NCBI RefSeq assembly: GCF_010093595.1
Contig: NW_022985474.1
Span: 129,371 to 193,370, forward strand
DNA length: 64,000 bases
Direction of reading: 5' to 3'
From: Mytilinidion resinicola
Lineage: Eukaryota; Ascomycota; Dothideomycetes; Mytilinidiales; Mytilinidiaceae
Positions 32,997 to 44,900 of the stretch are shown piece by piece. The notes under the pieces were generated by a model. That model did no database searches, was not told the DNA's origin, and was given only the letters and a program-made list of their open reading frames with translations. A program made the position numbers and the translations under genes. Each line of letters begins with the position of its first letter. Within the stretch, counting starts at the first letter, position 1.

Positions 32997-35554
32997 ATGG
33001 AGGTGCCCTCGACCCCGCCCGACGAGACACGCATACAGCACATTCCTCAGTGTTGCTGCGGTAGAACCGACTGTCCCTTCTTAGCCCATACCGGCACGCT
33101 TCTCGAAGGACTCGAGCGCGATGTCTCGACTGCTGCCCAGCTCGGCCAGGTATGCGCCTGCCATTTTCTTTGCCCTCTCTTCAGTCACAGTGCTCGACTC
33201 ATTTGCACCACTCTTGACCTGCACTGCCTCATGGCACAGCTTTCACGACGAACAGCTTCTCATTCTTTGCATGCTTCAACATGTCGCTGACATTTGCGCT
33301 GCAGGCCTTGCTGGTGCGACATGAGGCCTACATACTCGACTCTGAACAGGAGCGCCTGCGCATGACGGCCACGATCGAGGCGCTCGAGCAGGATAAGCGC
33401 GATCTTGAGGCTAAGAATCTGAAGGCAGCTGAGGAGAACCGCGACCTGTTAGAGCAGTTGGGCGACCTGAACGAGGCGGTATCGGAGTCGAATGCGCAGG
33501 TCAAGAACTTGGAAGTTACCCTGGAAGCCACCCAGGCGGAGTTGGCGCGCGTCTCTATTCTGGCTGCGCGGACGGAAGCTTTGGAGAAAGAGTTGGCGCT
33601 TCTGGAGACAGAGCAGGGGCAGCTACACGAGACGCTCATCAACACACAAGAGGACGAGAAATCGGCAGTGCAGCGCTGGAGGACGGCCGAGAGGATGATA
33701 TTCAGCCTACAGGACCAGATCGATCGGATTGAAAAGGAATCAAGGGAAGAGAGGGAGCGGCATGTCGAAGTCGTCGGGCGCATGGAGAGGCGACGAGCTG
33801 TGGAAAAGGAACTGCAGAATGCTGCCGGAAGATTGAAAGGAGCCGCCGCGGCTAAAACGACTGGAAGCAACGTAGTTTCGCATTTCGTCAAGGATATCCT
33901 CCAGGACAATGCAAATCTACAGATGGGGATTGTGGAGCTGAGGGAGATGCTGCTAAGCTCGAATGAAGAAGTGGAACGACTCAGAGAGCAGCTCCAATTT
34001 CACCAGCCCATATCTCCCAATCAAAGCTATGCTAGTACGCCTACGCTTCAGAAGGAACTAGGCTTCGAACCACCCGTCAGCCAGCCAGCCGGTAGCCAGC
34101 CAGTCGTCAATCAAGAGCTCCATGTCCACCACCACTATCACGCTCCTGCACAGCCAAAGGAAGAACCCTCGAAAGCAAGAACGCAGGCACCTCGTCGTGT
34201 CAAGAAGAAAGGTCGAAATGTTATCACTTCTGGACACTTTACCCCTCCTTCGCATTCCCGAAACGGCTCTATGTCCAAATCGAACGGCGGACATTATCCG
34301 ACTAAGACCGCCACTCCCGCATCGTCTTCTGCCGCTATCCTATCACAGACCTCCGTCACAATACCGAACCAATCCCACCGCTGGTCTATCCATTCAAATC
34401 AAACCACTGCATCGACCGCGTTCTCCTCAGTACCCAACTCTCCCACTTCGAACTCCCGTAGAACGTCCTCAATCTTCGACCGCTTTTTTAGCGATGCTGC
34501 ATTTGACTCTTCTCGTCCTACTAGCCCGGAAAGCAACGAACCGGGATCTCCCATGTTCCCGCCGTCTAATGGCCCGCATGAGTTTACTGGCAAGCTTGAC
34601 ACTGCCTTATACAAGCATTCTCGGAGAGGCTCCAACAGCCTGAAACCACCGTTGCTCGGTGGGCTCCGTAGCGCTTCTATGCCGAATACCGTCCAGAGCA
34701 AGTCGACACTAGTTTCTGCCACAGTTACAGAACTGAATTCGGACGACCGCCACTCGGAGGCCCCAGTTGATATCGAAGATATGTATCTCTCGCCTTCGGG
34801 TCATCCTACAATACCCGAGGAAAATGAAGATGCGTCAGACGCCCACTCCCTGTCCACTGAAACACCTTCAACCGACATTAGCACCGAGGACATTTATGCG
34901 AACATGCAGTCTCGCCCTAGCTTACGACGTCACACATCTCACGAAAGCATGATTTCCGTTTCTGGAATGGACATCCACACCCTCCGCTCCCATCCTTCGC
35001 AACTCCTCCTGCCAAACAGTCCTCGCTTCGCTTCGCCTTCTACCTCCATCACCTCCAGCAAGCCTGTGTTGAGTGCAATGACCGCAACAGCAACAAGAGC
35101 TACCATGTCTCGTCAAGGTCTGGACAGTCACACCTTCAACCGGTCACTCCTGTACGGCACAGCGGCAGACCAGCGCGGCAGCTTGCGAGCTAAGCCGAGC
35201 AAGGAGACACTCGGCAAGAGAATGGGCGGCTGGGTATTCGGGAAGTGGGGATCCACGCCCGCGACTTCTTCTCTGCCCTCATCGCGCGACCCTTCGACGC
35301 CAACCACCAAAGCAACTGTCCCAGACGCTAAAGACACGTCAAGACCAACCTCCCTAGAAGAAACAAAGCCATCAACCACAGCTCAGACACCCAAACCGCC
35401 AGCCGACCCAATACCCATAAATCTTCGACCACCTGGGATCAACCAGTCAGGCCCACTTCTGGGCTTCTTCTCTCCCGCACAAGCGACACCAGTGAGAGTC
35501 GTGGTCACGAATATAGATGAAGAGGCACTGCGAGACTCGCTGCGGGAGCAGTAG
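32997..35554 (+). CDS. Coiled-coil protein of unknown function with N-terminal Cys motif
   Basis: Exons 32997-33149 and 33305-35554 (155-nt intron) encode 800 residues. The N-terminus has a compact CCCGRTDCPFL motif. A long coiled coil fills about residues 55-280 (heptads with Leu/Glu/Arg, e.g. IEALEQDKRDLEAKNLKAAE, VERLREQLQFHQ). Next come HVHHHYHAP, a Ser/Thr/Pro-rich disordered centre with likely phosphosites, and a conserved-looking C-terminus (GKRMGGWVFGKWGS, LRPPGINQSGPLLGFFSP, RVVVTNIDEEALRDSLRE). Such architecture suits a scaffold at a microtubule-organising, septal or polarity site, but that is a guess; I do not recognise a named family. A second ATG-initiated frame at 33281 exists only inside the intron. 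Confidence 0.8.
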
Positions 35555-36611
35555 AGCTTCAGCTAGGTGCTACGTTGATTACGAATGCTTACGCTCATTT
35601 CATATTTTCCTCACATATCGGTAGAGAGTGATTTCCTTTGTCAATTTGCATTGCATAGCTTACTATAATTTTGGTTTGGCGTTTGGAGGTCTCTACAGAT
35701 CAGATTGGTTGCATTACTCCCCTTGGATGAAGGAAGGGTGAGATTGGGTACGCAGGATTTGGAATTTGAATGGCGCGCGATATACCCTTTTTCTGAGATT
35801 GGTTCCGGACATCGTGTCCCTTTTTAGGAGGACATTGAGCCGAGGTGGAGAGCGATAGTACCGACACGGTTGAATGTCTGAATAGCCGTCACAGTGACGA
35901 AGTTGAATTAAATATTGATCTAAATTACTTCTTGCCCGGATTGGCGAAGATGTGTACGGGATGAAGATTACGACCAATGCTAGACTGTTCCGGGGGAAAC
36001 AGTGTATACATCGCGTTTTCAGGCTATCCACGTGCTCCTCAACTTCCCCATCCACGATGAGTGCCGGGCTCCTCTATCAACCCTTCGACTTTCCTTACTT
36101 ACGGGTTGCGCATCCTCACAATCACGTGCTCCCCACGTTTTATCCACGCTCTATGAAACCCAACCTGTCCGCCTCCATTCTCCTCTCGTTCCTCGCTAAA
36201 ACCACACGCTTCGCGTTTCTACCATGACAGCTTGACTTCCCTCCTCGGTCATTCTTCAGGATTCTCGCTTCCTGTGCACTTAGCTAGCCCAGTCATACGC
36301 TTCTCATTTCATCCTCGAAATGAGTGAAGAGGAGGATAGCGAGAGGAGCTCTGTTCAGCGAGTTGGAGCAGCCGGTTCACGACATGATCATGATGATAGT
36401 TTGAAAAGGAATAAGGGAGATGTGGTATGGATAATGGAGTACATATGATAGTGGTCGGTGCGAAGATTTACAGGCATGGAAATAATGATATCAAGTGCAC
36501 TCACACAGCGATCACAGTGGGGGGTTTTCAGAGGATACTTTTGGTGTATCAACATTCAAGTCGTGATATGTGTGATATGGAGTCCTATCCCCAATACTCA
36601 ATGCTCGTAGC
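35555..36611. other. Convergent intergenic region of 1.06 kb, no gene seen
   Basis: 3' flanks of the coiled-coil gene and RNT1, AT-richer than the neighbours. Short frames only; no repeats noticed. Confidence 0.5.
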
Positions 36612-38342
36612 TCAGTCCTTGGACTCTCGTGCTTCACGTGCCTCCTTTGCTTCTCGTGTCTCTTTTGCTTCGCGCCACCTTTTCTGCTTCTCGAGCATCT
36701 CAGCAGCTCGAGCTTCCTGTCGTAGTTGCTTCTTGTTCTTCTTCTGTTCACCCTCTTCAGTTTTCTCAGCCTTGGCTGCGTTCTCAGTCTTATTAGCCTC
36801 CTTCATCTGCTCGACTACTTCGACGTTGACAATCTTCTCAACTTTGGCGTTCTCCTCAATGTTCGCACTCTTCTCGGGTTGAGCCTGCTCTTCTACCTTG
36901 TCTTTGGCGCTGGTCTCGGTCTTCTCTGCTCCTCCTGCCTGTTCGACTTCCGCGTCCTTAGCGCCGGTTTTGGTGCCATTAGACCCGCCGGATTCAGTTT
37001 GCAGATGGCCAGGCGTAAGATTACGGGTCGCAAGAAATTCCTTCTTCCTCTCTACAGCCTTCGGGAGAGCGGTCTTGTTATTCTTGATCGCATCGGCAGC
37101 CGCTGCGAACCCGGCTTCCGTCTTGTTCTGGCCAACTCCAGTCCCAAGCAGCTCGTTCTCAAATCCCCATCCGGTGAGGTAGACGCCCATGGTGTACTTC
37201 TGAATACCTTTGATTCTCTCCATCTCTCCGATCATCTTGTATTCAAGTTTGACATTCTTGTAAAGAATGAGCTTCATCAGCTCATTTTTTGAGTCGGCTA
37301 TGCTCAGATCCATCGGTTTGCCAGCCTTCAACAGCAGCGGTGCCCACAACGCCGTCAGCCACTCCTGTGCGATACTGAAGCCGTTCTCGGGGTCCGCCTC
37401 GACGATTGCGGCGACGTAAGCCTCGAACACATCGGCGTGGATCTTGAGCCAGGTCTTCTCGCCTCGCATGATCTCTGCTCTCATAATGCGCTGGTCAAAA
37501 CCATAGGCGCGCGAGTAACCGGCCAGCGTCTCGTTCTTCACCATCAGCTCGCGCATCTGGGAATGCTGGCCGGACAGGAGGTGGGGGTAGCGGCTGTATA
37601 TGACACGGGAGGCCATGGTCTCGATATAGGCATCCCCGAGGAACTCCAGTCTTTCATACGACATCTCTTCCTTGCCGACGCTGACACCGGGGACTCCACC
37701 CTGATTCAAAGAGATGTGGCGGAAAGTTGCGAACTCGAGATGGTACTCCTTGATCGGTGGAAGCGGAGGCAGATTAGTTGAGACGGCATGCAAGCCCGGA
37801 AGGTTGGGGCGGTGAGGATGAACGTAAGGGCTGGCACCTTGGGCTGGCGCGACCTTGTCAAGTTCAGTCAAGTCGGCTGATATGGAGGGTTTTCGGCGGT
37901 GGAAGAGAGTCGTATATAAGGCTTTGGCTTGTTCCACGGCATCACTTTGGTCCGGGCCCAGCCCTGCCTCTCCATCAATGATCTCCTGGAGCATGACCTG
38001 AAGGAAAGCATTGGAACTGTGAGGCGCTCGAATCTGTTCCTTATCATATGGCGGAGGGTCCCAAGCCACCTTTTTCTTTCCTTGGCCCTTCTGGCGCTCG
38101 ACCCAAAGGCGGTCCTTTTCAAACTTTTCGCGGAACTCCTCATTGAGAGCTGGAGGTGCAGAATTTTCCGCTATTGACCGGGCGTACGCTTTTAGACCGT
38201 ACGGATTGTTGTCGTTGCGAGACTTTTTATGGTAGGGTGCGCGCGAGGGCGAATGATGCCTCTTTCGCTTCTGATCGTTGGATCGGGGACCCCTACTGGA
38301 AGAGGGACGGCCTCGATCTTCTGCCATCTTTTCTGGATTCAA
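36612..38342 (-). CDS. RNT1: Ribonuclease III (Rnt1-type)
   Basis: Intronless, up to 576 residues (an ATG five codons in could also be used). A basic N-terminus (KRKRHHSPSRAPYHKKSR) precedes the nuclease domain, whose signature YERLEFLGDAYIETM lies near residues 227-241 and whose second acidic pair is in HADVFEAYVAAIVEADP near 300, so the catalytic Glu/Asp residues are present. One double-stranded RNA-binding domain follows (DSKNELMKLILYKNVKLEYK ... GFAAAADAIKNNK). The last 150 residues are a Lys/Glu/Ala-rich helical tail. The enzyme cleaves stem-loops in pre-rRNA, snRNA and snoRNA precursors. It diverges from FAF1, another rRNA-processing gene, across about 300 bp. Confidence 0.93.
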   Translation of the reverse strand: MNPEKMAEDRGRPSSSRGPRSNDQKRKRHHSPSRAPYHKKSRNDNNPYGLKAYARSIAENSAPPALNEEFREKFEKDRLWVERQKGQGKKKVAWDPPPYDKEQIRAPHSSNAFLQVMLQEIIDGEAGLGPDQSDAVEQAKALYTTLFHRRKPSISADLTELDKVAPAQGASPYVHPHRPNLPGLHAVSTNLPPLPPIKEYHLEFATFRHISLNQGGVPGVSVGKEEMSYERLEFLGDAYIETMASRVIYSRYPHLLSGQHSQMRELMVKNETLAGYSRAYGFDQRIMRAEIMRGEKTWLKIHADVFEAYVAAIVEADPENGFSIAQEWLTALWAPLLLKAGKPMDLSIADSKNELMKLILYKNVKLEYKMIGEMERIKGIQKYTMGVYLTGWGFENELLGTGVGQNKTEAGFAAAADAIKNNKTALPKAVERKKEFLATRNLTPGHLQTESGGSNGTKTGAKDAEVEQAGGAEKTETSAKDKVEEQAQPEKSANIEENAKVEKIVNVEVVEQMKEANKTENAAKAEKTEEGEQKKNKKQLRQEARAAEMLEKQKRWREAKETREAKEAREARESKD

Positions 38343-38643
38343 GCGCTGAAGGAGCGTTGGTGATGGAGGAGGGAGTCTTAGATAACACGAGGGAAAGTGA
38401 GGTCGACGTTAAAAAAGCTGGCTGGCCCGTGCATCGCGGGGGAAGTTCGGCCCGCAATAATTTCTATCTCGACTTGGACCTCTCTGCACGGGCACTATTT
38501 ATACTTTGTAGTGTTTAAATAAACATTGAGAAGCCCGGACGAAGCGTAAGCAGACTAGATTGAACGTCTCCTAGAACTGCACGGCCACTGGACGCACTAG
38601 CAAAAGACAGTCCCAGGTCTACACTTCGCCCTCAAAACCCACA
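38343..38643. promoter_or_regulatory. Divergent promoter RNT1/FAF1
   Basis: 301 bp between the start codons of two nucleolar rRNA-processing genes. It probably drives both. No defined element was recognised. Confidence 0.45.
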
Positions 38644-39425
38644 ATGGCTCCCACAGAACGAGAACGAAAACGAAAGCGGGTCTCGCGTACCGAACTCGAA
38701 CAAGATTCTCAGTCCCCAGACCTGTCCGATTCCCCCAGCGCAGAAGACCTCCAAGCTATCTTCAAGCGAGCCTTTGAAGCCAAATTTAAACCACTAGACC
38801 CAAGGACCAAGAAACAAAAGCTTCCGGAGCCTGTTGAAGAGCCAGAAGACGGAGATGAGGCGTCATGGGACGGAATTGAGTCTGAAGAAGAAGAACAAAT
38901 CGACGTCGTAGAGCATGTCATCATCAAGCACGAAAGGGACAGTCGCGCGAAGGAGGAAGCAAAAGCGTTCTTGGTAAGACAGCTTACCCTAGCATAGCTT
39001 ACGCCTCTAATACTATTTGCCAGTCCTCGAAACCTCCCTCTTTAGCAGCTATGCCAAAACCGAAACCCAAGGCCGTCGCACCAGCCGAAGAAGATACCGA
39101 AGCCGGAAACCTCAAGAACGATCTCGCCCTCCAACGTCTCCTGCGCGAGTCCCACCTTCTTGATACCTCGAATCCAACACAGTCCCTCACGCTCTCAGGC
39201 GCAAACCGCCACAAGGCTATAGATCTTCGGTTGCAGACTCTAGGTTCCAAGACTTCGATCATGACGCAGGAGAGCATGCCAATGTCTCACCGGAAGGGGA
39301 TAACCGCCAAGACGGCACAAAAGGAGGCACAGCGGAGGAAGGAGGCGAAAGAGAACGGCATTATTTTGGAGACGGTGGTGAAGAAGAGGAAAAGGGAGCC
39401 CAGAGGGCGGAAGTCTGTTCGCTGA
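38644..39425 (+). CDS. FAF1: Faf1-like 40S ribosome biogenesis protein
   Basis: Exons 38644-38973 and 39024-39425 (50-nt intron) encode 243 residues. The N-terminus is basic (RERKRKRVSRTELEQDSQS), then an amphipathic helix (EDLQAIFKRAFEAKFKPLD), an acidic stretch, and the diagnostic C-terminal block NLKNDLALQRLLRESHLL, ANRHKAIDLRLQTLGSKTS, with a basic tail KKRKREPRGRKSVR. This matches the Faf1 family (yeast Faf1 binds Krr1 and is needed for early 18S rRNA processing in the nucleolus). The spliced junction AFLSSKPPS keeps the frame. Confidence 0.88.
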
Positions 39426-40955
39426 AAGCAGGTGGAGTTCTGAAGTTTCACGGCATTTCGACGCATAACAAGGGCAGCGCACAGCTGGATGTAGAATGAG
39501 CGGGCATTCTGGAAGCCTGCCTCTCTTAGGACAAGAGACTATTCCAGTCCCTGTTTACAACGAACGGGGGTCACGTGCTCCGAATGACTCCCAGGCATGT
39601 GTTGCAGTACTTAGGTTCCGTTTATATACCATCCTGATAAGGTGACTTTGGAACCCTGAGAGTAGACCCCCGAACGTATTTACCTTTCGCTTTTTAGTCG
39701 ACATCAAACAGCCTAGAATCGTGTAGAAACCAAACTCAACCCCTCCATTCATCGAAAATTGCGCACACCAGTCTAGGAGCTAGTATATCACCTAGAATTA
39801 TGCTCAGAGTAGCTTCGATACGCCCAAGATACCAAAGAAAAGGAATTCAGCGCCCATACTCTAATGTCGTGCCCTGTAATACAATATGCGTGAAAGCGAG
39901 GGGTGTTCTACACTGAGCTAGTAAAATAGGGGAGCGTTAACCATCACTATCTCTTCAAGAGCCTGATTATCGTAGAAATAGGCTTATGCCGGGGAATAAT
40001 TCGCGGGGTCTCATTTACCCCCAGGAAGTTTTCTGCGAGAATTCTACGACGTAATAAAAGCGGTTGTAATAGAGGAAATGGCCCAATGGAGGTGCGAAAA
40101 GATTTGCTGCTGTAGCTGTGTTAAGTAGGCTTCCAATACGGTTGGTAGTGGTACGGTTTTCCTTTCCACGCCTTCCACATCATCCACCACTTTATAACAA
40201 ACGACCACTGCGCGCGTTCGATAGCACCCATTGCTTTCAACAAACATGAACACCACCAGCATACCACCTAAACGGCAATAAACTTCGTCCCGTCTAATCT
40301 ACCCACGGTCCGCGCCCGCGTCGAGAGTCACCACACCCGAAAGCCTAGAGCGCTCACGATCCCGAGTATGTTGCGTTGCCAGACATTTTTGACCATATGG
40401 CGGGCAGCTCATTTCTGCTCGGTAGTCTTTGCTGTGTAGAAAAGATTGCCGAGCATTCAAGACATGCGACTGACCACGGCTAGCTAATCCCACTTTGGCA
40501 ACTTCAGAAACTCGAAGTCTTCAAGTCTACAAGTAGCCAAACCTGCTCATCTTTCCGATTCTGTACCCGCACCAGCATCTGCACCCGGGCAGGCGCAGCC
40601 CAGGCGCATTCAAAAAGAGAAATTTCATCATCGCTCCTTAGAAATTTGCGATAGATGAGAATTAGTGTAGTTGCAGAGCTTTACGGTGGGTATCTGTTGG
40701 CCACCGAGTGTTGTTTTCAGTTATGTCCGAATCAAGGGTTAATTAACCTGACACGTTATACGACGAAACTAGACGTTCGTAGAATGCAATGCAGTAAGAT
40801 GTCGTAAACGAAGTGGATTTCTCAATCAGCCTAATTTATGGAAGTTGCCCTCAACCCTTGACAGCATCCCCTTCTGGTGCCCGACTCCCTTGTCCTACTT
40901 TAGCCAAGTTTCTTAGATGGGCTGTGTGGGTTAAGACAAGTAGTCAGCGTTGAGA
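39426..40955. other. Gene-poor stretch, nothing supportable
   Basis: 1.5 kb of AT-richer DNA downstream of FAF1. Open frames are under 75 codons with no protein-like character. I see no repeats or RNA gene. Confidence 0.5.
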
Positions 40956-41590
40956 TTATCCGAAAGAATGCTTAATTTCGACTTGCGTGGAGCACCCTCC
41001 CATAACATGTGTCTTGATGATCTTCTTGTTCGGATCAACATCTCCATTGTCGATATTTGGGTTCCAGGCAAGCCATGGCTTGAGGCTTGGGTCTTCGGGA
41101 GTAGGCTCCCATGTCAGGCATGGCTTTTTGCTTGCTGCCTCCGGATTCTTTTCCTTCTCTTCCTTCTCCTTGTCAAGCCACGCCTTCCACGGTTGGGTGC
41201 GATCACTCCAGTTGCTTCTTCTTAGCGTTCTCCTTGGGTTTGGTCCACGTTAAAGTGATGTTACGTACGACATTATGCGAGTTGATGTTTTCTGAACTAT
41301 TGAGATTCTGGTTGTTTCAAGGCTTGCAATTTCCTCGCAAGTGGAGACAGGTGTGATCCAGTGTGCTTTATAGCCCTCACGCCAAAGCCTCATCAGCATA
41401 CATCCATAACCAACCGAGATGCCGAGGGGCGTTTACTCTCCCCGCACGATATGCATAGATAAGGAGCCAAGTGACGGGGCACAGGGAGAGTCCGGTCAGC
41501 AGACGCAGTTCAACTTGGGTATCCCGCATGCAAATGGGCCGGGAACTAACTTGTATGGTCACAGGTATCCTAGTGAGGGAATAGATTGCA
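40956..41590 (-). pseudogene. Coding relic with several frameshifts, unidentified
   Basis: Reading the minus strand, protein-like text passes between frames without stops inside each piece: a segment ending RHLGWLWMYADEALA (to 41377), LMRLWREGYKAHWITPV (about 41395-41340), NVVRNITLTWTKPKENAKKKQ (about 41275-41213), then WSDRTQPWKAWLDKEKEEKE, KPCLTWEPTPEDP, LKPWLAWNPNIDNG, ending VEIKHSFG and a stop at 40956-40958. The last two pieces differ by a one-base shift near 41210. Introns might explain some changes, but I found no good splice sites for that one. The family is unknown. Confidence 0.35.
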
Positions 41591-41830
41591 AAAGCAATGT
41601 ACTCATTCAGATTCGATAGAATCTTAGCGAAAATTCGCCCACCAGTAAGTCCTGTTCTAGACTCTCAGTACAGTACATCGACAGCAATGCTGGAGAGTGA
41701 GATAGGATAGCGCAATCAAAAACATCATCAAAGACATAAAATGCCGTCTACATCAAGACTGAGTCTAAATGTAGAAGCCTGTGAACACAGATGGTCTGCG
41801 TCAAGCTCCAAAATGAAGCCTATTCCATGG

Positions 41831-42882
41831 TTATTCAGCTCCGCCGTAGAAGACATAAGCACGAAATTCAATGCTCTCTCTCGGAGCGCAGTCCTTGCGA
41901 GCCCATGGTACAACAAAAGATGTATGCGGTGCAACTTGAACAGTTGTTAGTAAAACGACGCTATACTATCTGCTAAGTTCTTACACTCTGAGATTCTGGG
42001 ATCCTTAGACGCCTCAGAATCTGCCATCTTTATCATCCAGGCTTCATCAATAGTCTGGCGATTGATGAAGTACCACTTCTGAAGGCTTGAGTACGCTACT
42101 TGTAGATTCTCTGAGTCGAAGTGAGGATTCACAAGATCCGAAGGGTGGCCATCCAGTTTTGAAGTTCGGTAATCGCACAGTGCAAGTGGGTGCTGCTCTA
42201 TTGGCTCTACGATGGGATGCCGTACACTATGGGACTTCGTTTAATGTACAAGGAACGATGAGCTAAGACCAGATACATGCTTGACAATCTGAAAGTGACC
42301 TCGTAGGAGTGCATCTGATTCTCCAGGCAGATCTTCCTTGACCTGGTGGATTGGGGAATCTAGCGTATGATCTGACGATACTCATCAGAACTTGTCGGAA
42401 ACGCACCTCAAGTTCGTACTTGCCAGCATGTGCTGAGATGCTGGGAGCTCCTTGCACGTTTCTATTTCTCCGAGGAGTATCAAAGCGGTCCCCGAGTCGA
42501 GTCTGCAATGAGTCAGCCAGTAGACCTTGGACTGAGAAGGGTGTATCGGCGAAATTACTGTGTGGTCGTAGATATGAACACGCTGAGCTCCCAGTTGACT
42601 CTTCAAGAGATCAACTATATGAGGATAGTATTCCCTTATGACGCGAATACCATCATGCCATGCGTCGTACGCGGGTCGGTGTTTCACCAGTTGGAAACCA
42701 TGGACGTCAAGTTTGAACGTCTCTTCGGATCGACGAATATCACAGACATTGACGTCTTTGTTATGATACTCTACATTAGATTGTTGGAAGCCTGGTGGCG
42801 CATTCGTAAGAGGAACGAGGCACACGTAGGGCTTTTCCTTCTTGTATATCTCCGGGTCCGGATTGAAAAATCCATGAGTCAT
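41831..42882 (-). CDS. CmcJ/AsaB-like hydroxylase/desaturase family protein, spliced, possibly decaying
   Basis: Five exons (42882-42559, 42502-42424, 42359-42281, 42226-41985, 41934-41831) restore one 275-residue frame. Matches to the fungal CmcJ/AsaB (GA4-desaturase-like) family run throughout: PPGFQQSNVEYHNKDVNVCD, DVHGFQLVKH, YYPHIVDLLK, VHIYDHT, FDTPRRNRNVQG, SAHADSP, LLRGHFQIV, LALCDYRTSK, YSSLQKWYFINRQT and the closing APRESIEFRAYVFY. These enzymes act in secondary metabolism, probably as iron/2-oxoglutarate oxygenases. Odd points: introns 2 and 3 require GC-AG boundaries (GCAAGT and GCATGT), and the usual NVWRPI reads NVRHPI. The N-terminus may have another exon upstream. It is the only intact-looking gene among relics. 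Confidence 0.72.
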
Positions 42883-44900
42883 ATCTACCAGAAGCAGTCA
42901 AGTGGTATAGTACAGACCTTGAAGAAGTACGTCTTCGTAGCGCCATCTTCAAGCTGAACATCTACTCGTAAAGGCGATGCCCATTGGCTCTCCCCATGTG
43001 GCTCTGTGGATATAATGCGACAGTCCGTTGGGAAATCTCACATCTGTCAGCGCCTGTAAGACAAGCTTCTGGGGTAGTGAGTGAGCTTTAAGGGCTACGA
43101 TGTTTTTATCTACGCTAATATCTTTCAATAGTTCCGCATTCCCACTAGGTTTAGATGCTGGCATTTCCACTCCTATTGATTCAAGTGTGGAAAGAATACT
43201 GGGCGAGCAAAAGCTGATAAAATGCTGAGGTCGAGACTTGGAAGGCTGAGATTCTGAGGCAGAAGTGCGGACGGGCTCATGCATCCTATATGAACGCACG
43301 TAGGTCCGCCCCACCAAGTGCTCGCAGAGCTTTGGCTATGATTGGCAGCCACAGTGCAGGGGGGCTAAAGGAGAGCAGCACAACAGAACTGCTTACACTA
43401 TCAGCTAGCCATCACAACGAAGTACGACCTTTTTCTTCACAGCAACACTCATTGGCCGAGAGCGGAGAAAGCTCCTTCTAAGCTGCGGCAACACCTCCTT
43501 AGCAGCGTTTTATCCCGATTGGAGGTCATCGCAAGGACATCGTAGCCACCTTCGTCTACTGCTTTGCTTTCACCAGGCTGGACACAATAGCAGGTCGGCG
43601 GTCTTTCGAATACAGCAGAGCCTTCACTTGAGATATGCCCAAAAGGTGTCAAGGTTGGCGGCAAGACGGAGACAGTCCTCTGGTTGAGTATGCTAGATCC
43701 CGTGCGCTATAACACAGAACCTGGCCTTCTGCAGTACCATAGTCGTTTATGGGCAGAACGAACACTAAGACAAGACCTGGACGACCGCGAATGGCGTCTA
43801 CCGGCTTCGTGACCTCCTTCCAAACAACATGCTGAACGCGCGCATCTTTGCTGAGAATACGATGCGAATGCTCATGGCGAACGTGATAACTGGGTTCCAA
43901 GCCTCCAACACAATTCGCAGTAGCGCGAAAACGTGAGAAATCCTACAGCGGCAACAGCGGTTGCCAAAGGCGCCGAAATCAGCCTACAAGGAGTCTTGTT
44001 CCTCCTACCGGCGGGCCGGCCGATCGGTACCATCTTTGCTGGACCCTCATCTCATCCAGATGGATCGCCCTAGTACATAGCTGCGATCACGCAAGTAAAT
44101 ACCCTATTAGCTAGGTGGTATGCACATGAATACGTACTTGGACGGGAGATCTGTTCTGGGAACGAGCTGGCTGGGCCTGCTGGGAATGAGCATTCTTTTT
44201 CAGATAGGGTTTGCTCACATGGGCTAGTTCTGTACATTTCACCCCTGTGGGGTGTTTCATGATGTGGACGGTCCTATCTAGATAGGCGGAATTCGTGACT
44301 TGGGAGAGGAGAACCCACTTTAGGAACCATGTAGTGTCGTCTTTGTATACATTCGGCATGTACGCAATACGATGTTAGCGTCTGTAGATGGACGTAATGG
44401 GAGTACGTAGGATTTGAGTGGAGATCGGATTCCTGTAGATAGTCTGTATCGGGACAGCGCGAGGATGTATGTGGGGAACAATGCTCCTGCAGGAATGAGG
44501 TACGACCGTATCAAGGTTGGTGGTGCGGTGCGTCACGCGCAACTCGAATGGTTTGGGGAATCCCAAATCTGAGAAGACAGGATTCGGTGACCGAACGAGA
44601 CGGAATGGGAGATTCCTTCGCTCGCAAGGCAAGGCAGCGAGTACTAATGATAGGCATTTCATCCCGTTGAGTAAAAGGTGCATTTGAAGAGATAGGAGAA
44701 GACTCCCGAGCCAGATGGTATAATGCATATACTAAGTACTAAAACAGTAAAGAAATGCTCCTCATCGACCTGGAGGATTGAGAGTTCGAATGGAGCATGA
44801 GAAGGATCCAACAGAATACAAGGGGGCTTTTGACGCCGTTGGAGAAATGAAGCATCACAAGCTTGAGCATCACGAGCCCACATGACGATGACGAGGCTGT
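42883..44900 (-). other. Coding-like fragments, not resolved into genes
   Basis: Minus-strand pieces read like protein but I cannot join them: 43317-42949 (SIGVEMPASKPSGNAELLKD ... GLSHYIHRATWGEPMGIAF), followed one base out of frame by RVDVQLEDGATKTYFFK (about 42971-42917), which recalls the first strands of fructosamine/aminoglycoside-kinase-like folds; 43900-43649 (VWKEVTKPVDAIRGRPGLVLV); 43664-43449 (VDEGGYDVLAMTSNRDKTL); and 44359-44111 (WFLKWVLLSQVTNSAYLDRT). They may be exons of one or more unrecognised genes or remains of dead ones. Identification is weak. Confidence 0.3.
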
